The notes beneath the pieces were generated by a model that was not told the DNA's origin, did no database searches, and was given only the letters and a program-made list of their open reading frames with translations. 64,000 nt of DNA from Gaoshiqia sp050178015 (GTDB lineage Bacteria > Bacteroidota > Bacteroidia > Bacteroidales > Prolixibacteraceae): NCBI GenBank assembly GCA_050178015.1, contig JBFXGM010000010.1, forward strand, positions 70,727-134,726, given 5' to 3'. Shown in pieces: positions 1 through 7,421 of the stretch. Every line of letters begins with the position of its first letter. The stretch's first letter is position 1. A program made the position numbers and the translations under genes.

Positions 1-2
1 AA

Positions 3-3000
3 GTGTTGGAATCCCGCGGAATGCGACTTCCGGTGATGGTTTCGGGAACAATTACCGATGCCAGCGGACGTACGCTTTCGGGTCAAACCGTTGAGGCTTT
101 CCTGAACTCGGTGCGCCACATCGACTTGCTGAGCATCGGGCTGAACTGCTCGCTCGGCGCCAAAGACATGCGGCCGTACCTGGAGGAAATGTCGAAAAAA
201 GCGCCCTTTTACATCAGCGCCTATCCGAACGCCGGCTTGCCCAACCAGTTTGGCGAGTACGACGAAACACCCGAAGAAATGGCTACGCAGGTTAAAGATT
301 TCCTGGATAACCACTTCGTGAATATCATTGGTGGTTGTTGCGGTACCACGCCCGACCACATCCGCAAGTTTGCCGGAGTGGCTGCTGCGGCTCAGCCCCA
401 CATAAAACAAAAGAACGATGAGCTGACCCGTTTTAGCGGATTGGAACCAGTGACCATCACGCCCGAAACCAATTTTGTGAACATTGGCGAACGTTGCAAT
501 GTGTCGGGCTCCATCAAATTTGCCCGTCTGATCCGCGAAGAAAAATATGAAGAGGCGCTGGCGGTTGCCCGCGAGCAAGTGGAAAACGGAGCCCAGGTCA
601 TCGATGTGAACCTGGATGACGCGATGCTCGACGCCAAAAAGGAAATGGTGACTTTCCTGAATTTGCTGATGGCCGAACCGGATATCGCCAAATTGCCGGT
701 GATGGTCGATTCCTCGAAGTGGGAAGTGATCGAAGCCGGGCTGAAATGTTTGCAGGGGAAAGCCATTGTGAACTCCATCAGCATGAAAGAAGGGGAGGAG
801 CAGTTTCTGGAGCAAGCCCGCAAAATTAAACGTTATGGCGCTGCCGTGGTGGTGATGGCCTTTGATGAAAAAGGTCAGGCAGATAATTTCGAGCGTCGCG
901 TGGAAATATGTACACGAGCTTACAAACTGCTGACAGAAAAAATCAATTTCCCGGCTGAAGATATCATCTTCGACCCCAACATCCTGACCATCGGAACGGG
1001 GATGGAAGAGCACAACAACTACGCGGTCGATTTTATTGAAGCGGTGCGTTGGATCAAGCAAAACCTGCCGCACGCCAAAACCAGCGGCGGGGTGAGTAAC
1101 GTGTCGTTCTCTTTCCGCGGAAACAATCTGGTGCGCGAGGCCATTCACTCGGTTTTCCTGTTTCACGCCATCAAAGCTGGTTTGGACATGGGGATTGTGA
1201 ATCCCGGAATGTTGCAGATTTACGATGAAATTCCGAAAGACCTGTTGGAATACGTGGAAGATTTGGTGATGAACCGTCGCCCGGATGCCACGGAGCGTTT
1301 GCTCGAATTTGCCCAAACCCTGAAAGAAGGCGAAGGTAAAACGGTCCGTAAGGACGAATGGCGCGAGCTGCCGCTCGAAAAACGCCTGGAACACGCGCTG
1401 GTAAAAGGCTTGCCCGATTTTATAGAACAGGATCTGGCCGAAGCCGTGCCGTTGTACAGCCCAACGCTGAACATCATAGAAGGTCCACTGATGGATGGCA
1501 TGAACGTGGTGGGCGACCTGTTCGGATCGGGAAAGATGTTCCTGCCACAGGTGATCAAATCGGCCCGGGTAATGAAAAAAGCGGTAGCCTATTTGCTGCC
1601 CTTTATCGAAGCCGACAAGGCGAAATTCAAGAACCAGCAGAGCAGTCAGAAAAAAATCCTGATGGCTACGGTGAAAGGCGATGTGCACGACATTGGCAAA
1701 AACATCGTGGGAGTGGTGCTGGGCTGCAACAACTATGAGGTGATCGACCTGGGTGTGATGGTGCCGACCGAAAAGATCCTGGAAGCCGCCCGCAAGGAAA
1801 AGGTGGACATGATCGGTCTCAGCGGATTGATCACTCCCTCGCTCGAAATCATGGTGAGCGTGGCTGCCGAAATGGAGCGCCAAGGCTTTTCGTTGCCGTT
1901 GTTGATTGGCGGCGCAACCACCTCCAAAATCCACACCGCAGTAAAAATTGCCCCGCAATATTCCAAGCCGGTGGTGTACGTGAAAGATGCCAGCCGCACC
2001 GTGAACGTGGTGGCCAACCTGCTGGCCAACAACGAGGAATATATGCAGTCGGTAAAAGATGAATATGCCCAAATCCGCGAGTTCCATGGACAGAAAAAAG
2101 CCAAGGAATACTTGAGCCTGGAAGAGGCGCGCGCCAATAAATTCACGCCCGACTGGAGTAAAAACGATATTTACAAGCCGAAGCAAACCGGGATTTTCGA
2201 GCTCATCGATTTCCCGATCGCCGAGCTGCGCAAATACATCGACTGGAATTTCTTCTTCTTTGTTTGGGAACTGAAAGGCCGTTTTCCCGACATTCTGGAA
2301 GATGAAGTTCAGGGCGAACAAGCACGCAAAGTATATGCCGATGCCCAGCAAATGCTCGACGAGATAATCGAAAAGAAAATGTTGCAGGCCAAAGGCATTT
2401 ACGGCATTTGGCCAGCCCAAGCCGATGGCGACGATATTGTGCTGTTTGAAGACGAAGCTTGCAGGAAAGAATACGGGCGCTTTTATCATTTGCGCCAACA
2501 GGAGAAGAAAAAAGAAGGCTCGCCCAACTTTTGCCTGTCCGACTTTGTGGCACCCAAAGAGCTGGGGAAAACCGATTATTGCGGCGGATTTGCCGTGACT
2601 GCCGGTATCGGAATCGAAAAATGGATGGCGGAATACAAAGCCGATCACGACGATTACAAGGCCATTATGCTCGAAGCGTTGGCCGACCGTTTGGCTGAAG
2701 CTTTCGCGGAACTGCTGCATGAGAAAGTGCGCCGCGAATACTGGGGCTACGCTCCCGACGAGAACCTGAGCTGGGACGACATCCTGAAAGTGCGTTACCA
2801 GGGAATCCGTCCGGCCATGGGTTACCCGGCCTGCCCCGAGCACCACGAAAAGGAAAACCTGTTCAACGTGTTGGGTGCTGAAAAAATCGGCATTACCCTG
2901 TCGGAGCACTATGCTATGTACCCCACGGCTGCCGTTTGCGGCCAGTTTTTCGCCCATCCCGAGTCGCGTTACTTCAGCCTCGAAAAGATTGGCAAAGACC

Positions 3001-3089
3001 AGGTAGAAGATTATGCCCGCCGCAAGGGTGTTTCGGTGGAGCTGGTAGAACAATTTCTGCCGGTGAACCTGAATTATAAAGGGGTGTAG
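3..3089 (+). CDS. metH: Cobalamin-dependent methionine synthase, 5'-truncated by the window edge
   Basis: The enzyme transfers a methyl group from methyltetrahydrofolate through cobalamin to homocysteine, giving methionine in the cytoplasm. The frame is open to the left edge, so about the first 200 of roughly 1200 residues are missing. Domains seen, in order: the end of the homocysteine domain with zinc ligands Cys49, Cys112 and Cys113 (GGCCGTTP); the pterin domain starting near residue 157 (NIGERCNVSGS); the cobalamin domain with DVHDIG at 560-565, where His562 is the expected cobalt ligand; and the activation domain with RPAMGYPACPEHH near 936, the S-adenosylmethionine-binding signature. 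All key residues present in the visible part are intact. metF, which makes its substrate, follows about 350 bases downstream on the same strand. The apparent GTG at base 3 is not a real start. Confidence 0.97.
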   Translation: MLESRGMRLPVMVSGTITDASGRTLSGQTVEAFLNSVRHIDLLSIGLNCSLGAKDMRPYLEEMSKKAPFYISAYPNAGLPNQFGEYDETPEEMATQVKDFLDNHFVNIIGGCCGTTPDHIRKFAGVAAAAQPHIKQKNDELTRFSGLEPVTITPETNFVNIGERCNVSGSIKFARLIREEKYEEALAVAREQVENGAQVIDVNLDDAMLDAKKEMVTFLNLLMAEPDIAKLPVMVDSSKWEVIEAGLKCLQGKAIVNSISMKEGEEQFLEQARKIKRYGAAVVVMAFDEKGQADNFERRVEICTRAYKLLTEKINFPAEDIIFDPNILTIGTGMEEHNNYAVDFIEAVRWIKQNLPHAKTSGGVSNVSFSFRGNNLVREAIHSVFLFHAIKAGLDMGIVNPGMLQIYDEIPKDLLEYVEDLVMNRRPDATERLLEFAQTLKEGEGKTVRKDEWRELPLEKRLEHALVKGLPDFIEQDLAEAVPLYSPTLNIIEGPLMDGMNVVGDLFGSGKMFLPQVIKSARVMKKAVAYLLPFIEADKAKFKNQQSSQKKILMATVKGDVHDIGKNIVGVVLGCNNYEVIDLGVMVPTEKILEAARKEKVDMIGLSGLITPSLEIMVSVAAEMERQGFSLPLLIGGATTSKIHTAVKIAPQYSKPVVYVKDASRTVNVVANLLANNEEYMQSVKDEYAQIREFHGQKKAKEYLSLEEARANKFTPDWSKNDIYKPKQTGIFELIDFPIAELRKYIDWNFFFFVWELKGRFPDILEDEVQGEQARKVYADAQQMLDEIIEKKMLQAKGIYGIWPAQADGDDIVLFEDEACRKEYGRFYHLRQQEKKKEGSPNFCLSDFVAPKELGKTDYCGGFAVTAGIGIEKWMAEYKADHDDYKAIMLEALADRLAEAFAELLHEKVRREYWGYAPDENLSWDDILKVRYQGIRPAMGYPACPEHHEKENLFNVLGAEKIGITLSEHYAMYPTAAVCGQFFAHPESRYFSLEKIGKDQVEDYARRKGVSVELVEQFLPVNLNYKGV

Positions 3090-3100
3090 CTCTCTGGAAC

Positions 3101-3180
3101 CGTCATTAAGAGCGTAGCGAAGTAATCTGCTTGCCGGACTGACGTCAGATTGCTTTGGTCATGATTCACTCGAAATGACG
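3101..3180. repeat. Imperfect palindromic intergenic element
   Basis: The outer arms CGTCATT and AATGACG and the inner arms around GAAGTAATCTG and CAGATTGCTTT make an imperfect inverted repeat of about 80 bases just after metH. Similar CGTCATT...AATGACG elements are scattered between genes in many bacterial genomes. It has no T-run typical of an intrinsic terminator, but it could form a long hairpin in the metH 3' region. Confidence 0.5.
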
Positions 3181-3268
3181 CAGCATGAACCCTGAAATTT
3201 AAAATTTGCAGGTCATGATTTCAAACATTTGTGTAATACAGCGTATAATTTTTGCAGAGATAAATTAA

Positions 3269-3433
3269 ATGATAATGAACAGTACGACAAAAAAAACAAT
3301 TCTAGCATTTATTTTAGGCATGGTGCTTATGTTTGTGCTCGACATGATTTTTCATTTCAACAACTCGATAGAAAAACAACTGGAACGCGAAGCCAACAAA
3401 GCGGGAAAGAAGATTGAAAACCTGTTTAAATAG
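3269..3433 (+). CDS. Small single-span membrane protein preceding metF (54 aa)
   Basis: The frame starts with ATG ATA ATG at 3269 and ends with TAG at 3433, six bases before the metF start, so the two are probably cotranscribed. It encodes 54 residues: a short polar N-terminus, one hydrophobic segment at about residues 10-30 (ILAFILGMVLMFVLDMIF), then a strongly charged amphipathic tail rich in Lys and Glu. This is a normal design for a small inner-membrane protein with an N-out or N-in anchor and a cytoplasmic or periplasmic helix. A competing frame from 3229 crosses the same bases but gives an unstructured, Cys- and Asn-rich peptide and is rejected. I do not recognise a family, and the function is unknown. 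Confidence 0.6.
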   Translation: MIMNSTTKKTILAFILGMVLMFVLDMIFHFNNSIEKQLEREANKAGKKIENLFK

Positions 3434-3439
3434 TAGAAA

Positions 3440-4393
3440 ATGAAAGTAATCGACATCATCAATAAGAGTGATAAAACCGTCTTTTCCTTTGAATTGCTGC
3501 CCCCGCTGAAGGGAAACGATGCCAGCGCCATCTTTCGTACCATTGAAAGCCTGGTGGACTTCGACCCGAAATACATCAACATCACCACGCACCGCGACGA
3601 GATGATTTTCAAGGAAATGCCGGATGGCTCCATCAAAAAACAGGTGGTGCGCAAACGCCCGGGAACAGTGGCCATCGCGGCTGCTATTCAACACAAGTAC
3701 GGCATCCCGGTGGTGCCCCATATTTTGTGCGGCGGCTTCACCAAAAGCGAAACCGAACACGTGTTGATCGACCTCAACTTTATGGGTATCAGCAATGTGT
3801 TGGCGCTGCGTGGCGATGGCAGCAAAAACGAGCACGTGTTCCGGCCTGAGCCCGACGGCCACGCCAACGCCAACGAACTGGTCGGACAGATTGTGGACCT
3901 GCGCCACGGCAAATACCTGGATGCCGACCTGAAAAACTCCTCTCCGCTGGACTTTTGCATCGGGGTAGCCGGATATCCGGAAAAGCATTTCGAGGCGCCC
4001 AACTTCGAAACCGACCTGATGTACCTGAAGCAGAAAGTGGATGCCGGCGCTGATTACATCGTCACCCAGATGTTTTTTGATAACCAGGTTTATTATGATT
4101 TTGTGGACAAGTGCCGGGCTGTGGGCATCAACGTCCCTATCATTCCGGGCATCAAGCCCATCAACCTGAAAAACCAGCTGACCGTGCTGCCGAAGATTTT
4201 TGCCATTGACTTGCCCATGGAACTGGCCAAAGAACTGGCGAAATGCAAGAATAACGACGATGCCAAAATTGTAGGGACTGAATGGGCTATCGAGCAATCG
4301 CGCGACCTGGTGGCACACAAGGTGCCCAGCCTGCACATTTATACCTACGGCGTTTCGGACAACACCCGCAAGATTGTGGAAACCGTGTTTTAA
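3440..4393 (+). CDS. metF: 5,10-methylenetetrahydrofolate reductase
   Basis: A 317-residue cytoplasmic flavoprotein that reduces methylene-THF to methyl-THF, the methyl donor of methionine synthase. The length matches bacterial MetF. The N-terminal strand FSFELLPP carries the conserved active-site Glu18, LALRGDGSKN is the typical loop with the flavin-interacting Asp, and QMFFDNQVYYDF and PIIPGIKPI are standard TIM-barrel segments of the family. Its position after metH and a small membrane protein forms a compact methionine/one-carbon unit. A strong hairpin terminator follows. I saw no SAM riboswitch upstream. Confidence 0.97.
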   Translation: MKVIDIINKSDKTVFSFELLPPLKGNDASAIFRTIESLVDFDPKYINITTHRDEMIFKEMPDGSIKKQVVRKRPGTVAIAAAIQHKYGIPVVPHILCGGFTKSETEHVLIDLNFMGISNVLALRGDGSKNEHVFRPEPDGHANANELVGQIVDLRHGKYLDADLKNSSPLDFCIGVAGYPEKHFEAPNFETDLMYLKQKVDAGADYIVTQMFFDNQVYYDFVDKCRAVGINVPIIPGIKPINLKNQLTVLPKIFAIDLPMELAKELAKCKNNDDAKIVGTEWAIEQSRDLVAHKVPSLHIYTYGVSDNTRKIVETVF

Positions 4394-4423
4394 GACGATT
4401 TAAAGCAAAAATAGCCTAACCCG

Positions 4424-4457
4424 AAGGCTCCGACTTTCCTGGAAAGTCGGAGCCTTT
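4424..4457 (+). terminator. Terminator after metF
   Basis: A near-perfect inverted repeat has arms AAGGCTCCGACTTTCC and GGAAAGTCGGAGCCTT separated by one T. It lies 30 bases after the metF stop and is followed by TTTCGTTATAAA. The T-run is short, but the stem is long and GC-containing. Confidence 0.8.
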
Positions 4458-4501
4458 CGTTATAAAATTCCCTACCTTGCAGTTGATTAAACTTCAGTAA
4501 A

Positions 4502-4873
4502 ATGGGCTTACCCGATATCAACAGTAACAACGTGCAAACTTACCTCGACCGGGAAGAAATCATCCTGGACACGATTGCCCAAATCATGAAAGATTTTGGC
4601 ATGTTCGGTGTCGAAATCCATTTTTCGGGCGACATCGAGCAGGCGTACCAAGAAATGCACCAACAGCTGGTTGGGCAAATCGACCGCTTGTTGATTGACA
4701 ATTCCGAGCTGTTAATGTCGATTTTGTACCAGGTGGACGTCAGCGACCGCGACCTGGCCCGCACGCAGTTCGATTTTCCGCGTTACAACCAGGTGGAGGT
4801 GATTGCCCACCAAATTATCTTCCGCGACCTGAAAAAGGTCTTATTCCGGCGTTATTTTAAATCGCAACAATAA
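4502..4873 (+). CDS. Conserved-looking hypothetical protein (123 aa)
   Basis: A soluble protein with no signal peptide or membrane segment. It is rich in acidic and amphipathic stretches (EEIILDTIAQIMKDFG, then a hydrophobic-acidic middle) and has a basic C-terminus (FRDLKKVLFRRYFKS). It looks mainly alpha-helical. It stands alone between two terminators, downstream of metF. I do not recognise a family. It reads as a real gene because it has normal codon use and is followed by its own terminator. Confidence 0.7.
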   Translation: MGLPDINSNNVQTYLDREEIILDTIAQIMKDFGMFGVEIHFSGDIEQAYQEMHQQLVGQIDRLLIDNSELLMSILYQVDVSDRDLARTQFDFPRYNQVEVIAHQIIFRDLKKVLFRRYFKSQQ

Positions 4874-4905
4874 GAATTTGGCGCACGGCGTAGCTTTGTC
4901 CATAA

Positions 4906-4956
4906 AAAACAAACCCTGAAATCGCTCGTTTGACCGGCAATTTCAGGGTTTGTTTT
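4906..4956. terminator. Bidirectional terminator between the hypothetical gene and lysA
   Basis: A perfect 17-base stem, AAAACAAACCCTGAAAT paired with ATTTCAGGGTTTGTTTT, encloses a 17-base loop. A-rich and T-rich ends give a T-tract on both strands, so it can end the plus-strand hypothetical gene and the minus-strand lysA transcript. Confidence 0.85.
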
Positions 4957-4973
4957 ATCAGGTTTGGTCGTCC

Positions 4974-6236
4974 CTATTCGAATGATGGCAAGGCGCCAAA
5001 GTTGAGGGTGGCAAAATAGTCGTCGAGGGTTTCAGCCCGACGGATTTCCACTACTTCGCCGTTTTCGCGCAGCAACAATTCGGCCGAACGCAACTTGCCA
5101 TTGTAGTTGAAGCCCATCGAGTGGCCGTGTGCACCGGTGTCGTGGATCACCACAATGTCGTCGGGCGCAATCTCGGGCAGCAGGCGGTTGATGGCGAACT
5201 TGTCGTTGTTTTCGCAGAGCGAGCCGGTTACATCATACAAATATTTGTGCGGCTGGTTTTCCTTGCCCATCACTGTAATGTGGTGGTAAGCGCCGTACAG
5301 GGCAGGGCGCATCAGGTTGGCCATGCACGAGTCCAGCCCGGCATATTTCTTATACGTTTCTTTGATGTGAAGTACTTTGGAAACGAGATAGCCATATGGC
5401 CCGGTGATGGCCCGGCCCGATTCGAAGAAAATCTTCAGCGGCTCCAGTCCGTTGGCTTCAATCATTTTTTCGTAGCGTTCTTTAATCCCGGCGCTCACTT
5501 TTTGGAGGTCAACCGGTTTATGTTCGCTTTTGTAAGGAATGCCGATTCCGCCGCCCAGGTTGGCAAATTCAAATTTGATCCCCACTTCTTTCGAAATTTC
5601 GATGATCAGGTCGAACACAATTTCAGCGGTTTCCACGAAATAGTCGGCATCCAGTTCGTTCGAGGCCACCATGGTGTGAATGCCAAAGCGTTTCACACCT
5701 TTTTCTTTCAGCAGTCTGTACCCTTCGACCAATTGCTCGCGGGTAAAACCATATTTCGATTCTTCGGGGTTGCCAATGATGATGTTGCCTTCTTTCAGTG
5801 CGCCGGGATTGTAGCGGCAGCAGACCAGCTCGGGCAGGCCAACATTGGTTTCGAGGTAGTTGATGTGCGAAATATCATCGAGGTTGATGATGGCGCCCAG
5901 CTCAACAGCTTTCTGGTATTCATAGGCCGGGGTATCGTTCGAGGTGAACATGATTTCCTCGCCGCGCATGCCCAGTTTTTCGGCCAACACCAACTCGGCC
6001 ATCGAGCTGCAGTCGATCCCGAATCCCTGCTTCCGGAGCAGTTTCATCAGGAAAGGGTTTGGAGCGGCCTTGATGGCATAATACTCCTTAAAACCTTCGT
6101 TCCACGAAAAGGCTTCGTTGAATTTTTGTGCATATTCCACCATGCCTTTTTCATCGTAAATATGAAAAGGAGTTGGGTGTTTCTCAATTACTTGCTCAAT
6201 CTGTTCTTTTGTAAAGGGTAATTTTTTCCCGATCAT
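4974..6236 (-). CDS. lysA: Diaminopimelate decarboxylase (fold III PLP decarboxylase)
   Basis: This enzyme removes CO2 from meso-diaminopimelate to give lysine, using pyridoxal phosphate in the cytoplasm. The PLP lysine lies in EYYAIKAAPNP (Lys56 from the chosen start). The glycine loop NLGGGIGIPY binds the phosphate, and CENNDKFA corresponds to the family CESxD motif. Near the end AHGHSMGFNYN is the conserved C-terminal segment. The frame could start at a TTG at 6263, but that codon lies inside a perfect -7 box (TATCTTTG, 6268-6261), so the ATG at 6236 (420 residues) is preferred. A dapF homologue lies directly upstream, in keeping with lysine/DAP metabolism. The variants in the PLP and CESxD motifs leave room for a related amino-acid substrate. 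Confidence 0.88.
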   Translation of the reverse strand: MIGKKLPFTKEQIEQVIEKHPTPFHIYDEKGMVEYAQKFNEAFSWNEGFKEYYAIKAAPNPFLMKLLRKQGFGIDCSSMAELVLAEKLGMRGEEIMFTSNDTPAYEYQKAVELGAIINLDDISHINYLETNVGLPELVCCRYNPGALKEGNIIIGNPEESKYGFTREQLVEGYRLLKEKGVKRFGIHTMVASNELDADYFVETAEIVFDLIIEISKEVGIKFEFANLGGGIGIPYKSEHKPVDLQKVSAGIKERYEKMIEANGLEPLKIFFESGRAITGPYGYLVSKVLHIKETYKKYAGLDSCMANLMRPALYGAYHHITVMGKENQPHKYLYDVTGSLCENNDKFAINRLLPEIAPDDIVVIHDTGAHGHSMGFNYNGKLRSAELLLRENGEVVEIRRAETLDDYFATLNFGALPSFE

Positions 6237-6260
6237 AGATTCTGTTTTTGATAGAAAGGA

Positions 6261-6268
6261 CAAAGATA
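6261..6268 (-). promoter_or_regulatory. -7 box of lysA
   Basis: Read on the minus strand this is TATCTTTG, a full match to the Bacteroidota -7 consensus TAnnTTTG. It lies 25 bases before the ATG at 6236. It overlaps the alternative TTG start and so decides against it. No clear -33 TTTG was found. Confidence 0.6.
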
Positions 6269-6464
6269 TTAATTAAAAACGGCCCTTTTCTTTTGATTTA
6301 TTATTTCTGTGTTTCAGTTAACAGAGATTTGACAAATTCCGGCCTTTTTTGTTCATGAAAATGAAAGAATAATGAAACAATCCTGTCCATTTATTTCTCT
6401 GCTTGAACATAGCCAATAAACATGGCCTTGCGTACCTCTTGGCAATGATGCAGATGCAGATAAA

Positions 6465-7328
6465 TCAGCGGTTCAGATCATCCAGCAATTCGGCGCTGAA
6501 ATAACCCGATGCGATTTCGCGCACCTCGCCGGTCATGCGGATTTGCCAGTCTTCGTCAATCTGAAGTTTCAGTTCACCGCCCGGCATCCGGATGGTAAGT
6601 TTGCGGTTGGTGAGGCCTTTTCTCACCATCATGGCTGCCACGGCGCTCGACGAACTTCCCGAAGCCAGCGTGTATCCCGCGCCCCGTTCCCAAATCAGGA
6701 TTTCAACCAGGTCGGGCGAGATCACCTTGGCGAACTGTACGTTGATGCGGTTGGGAAATTTCGGGTGGTTTTCGATGTGCGTTCCAACCTGTTTGATTTC
6801 GTCAACCGACAGTTCATCTTTTAAAATAATACAATGCGGATTTCCTACTGACACGCAGTTGATGAGGTAACTGGTCCAGTCGAGGTAAAGTTCCTCATCC
6901 AGGCACTCCGGCTGATCACTTTTTACGGGCACGTTGGCGGCTTCGAAAATTGCCTTGCCCATGTCCACCTGGATGGTACGGGCCTTGCCCTTTTCCTGTT
7001 CGATCACCTCGGCATGCACCACACCGCCAAGTGTGTCGATGGTGAACGACGCAGCGTTGGCATAGCCATGATCAAACAGATATTTGGCAAAAATACGCAG
7101 GCCGTTGCCACTTTTCTCGGCTTCGGAACCATCCGGGTTGAGGATGCGCAGGCCAAAGTCGGCTTTGTCGGTATCCACCAACACTAAAATGCCGTCGGAG
7201 CCAATGCCGTAGTGCACATCGCAAACCGTGCGAATGTTTTTTTCAGTAAGTTCAAAACTGATGTCATGGCTGTTTACAACCAGATAGTCATTGCCCAGTC
7301 CGTGCGATTTAACAAAGAAATTCTTCAT
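6465..7328 (-). CDS. Diaminopimelate epimerase-family protein lacking both catalytic cysteines
   Basis: A 287-residue protein with the duplicated DapF fold. It aligns well with LL/meso-DAP epimerase: HGLGNDYLVV at the N-terminus, NPDGSEAE, GNPHCIIL and ERGAGYTLAS. Classic DapF uses two cysteines as acid and base (Cys73 and Cys217 in Haemophilus). Here the matching positions are Ser73 (EKSGNGLR, codon AGT) and Ser223 (LASGSSSS, codon TCG). Both serines are clear in the DNA, and the substrate-loop motifs around them are preserved. The gene stands in front of lysA with its own -7 box. It may be an epimerase working with serines, a different isomerase or racemase of the same superfamily, or an inactive partner. 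I therefore give no symbol, although automated annotation would say dapF. Confidence 0.85.
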   Translation of the reverse strand: MKNFFVKSHGLGNDYLVVNSHDISFELTEKNIRTVCDVHYGIGSDGILVLVDTDKADFGLRILNPDGSEAEKSGNGLRIFAKYLFDHGYANAASFTIDTLGGVVHAEVIEQEKGKARTIQVDMGKAIFEAANVPVKSDQPECLDEELYLDWTSYLINCVSVGNPHCIILKDELSVDEIKQVGTHIENHPKFPNRINVQFAKVISPDLVEILIWERGAGYTLASGSSSSAVAAMMVRKGLTNRKLTIRMPGGELKLQIDEDWQIRMTGEVREIASGYFSAELLDDLNR

Positions 7329-7356
7329 GGCTCAAATTATTTTAGAATTGGTTGTA

Positions 7357-7364
7357 CAAAAATA
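7357..7364 (-). promoter_or_regulatory. -7 box of the DapF-family gene
   Basis: The minus-strand reading is TATTTTTG, a match to TAnnTTTG, 29 bases before the ATG at 7328. The gene can therefore be transcribed separately from the ABC ATPase gene upstream. Confidence 0.5.
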
Positions 7365-7421
7365 ACAATGTTTCCTGCCCGAATGCCGGCAATCGTCAAC
7401 CTTATTTTTTTTGAATGAGTT

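Noticed and set aside
3229..3417. A 62-codon open frame on the plus strand before metF
   Set aside because: It overlaps the 54-codon frame at 3269-3433, which has a clear membrane helix and ends six bases before metF. The 62-codon peptide has no coherent structure.
3181..3439. SAM or cobalamin riboswitch before metF
   Set aside because: The gap has neither the B12-box-like string nor a SAM-type conserved core. It is occupied by a palindromic element and a small gene.
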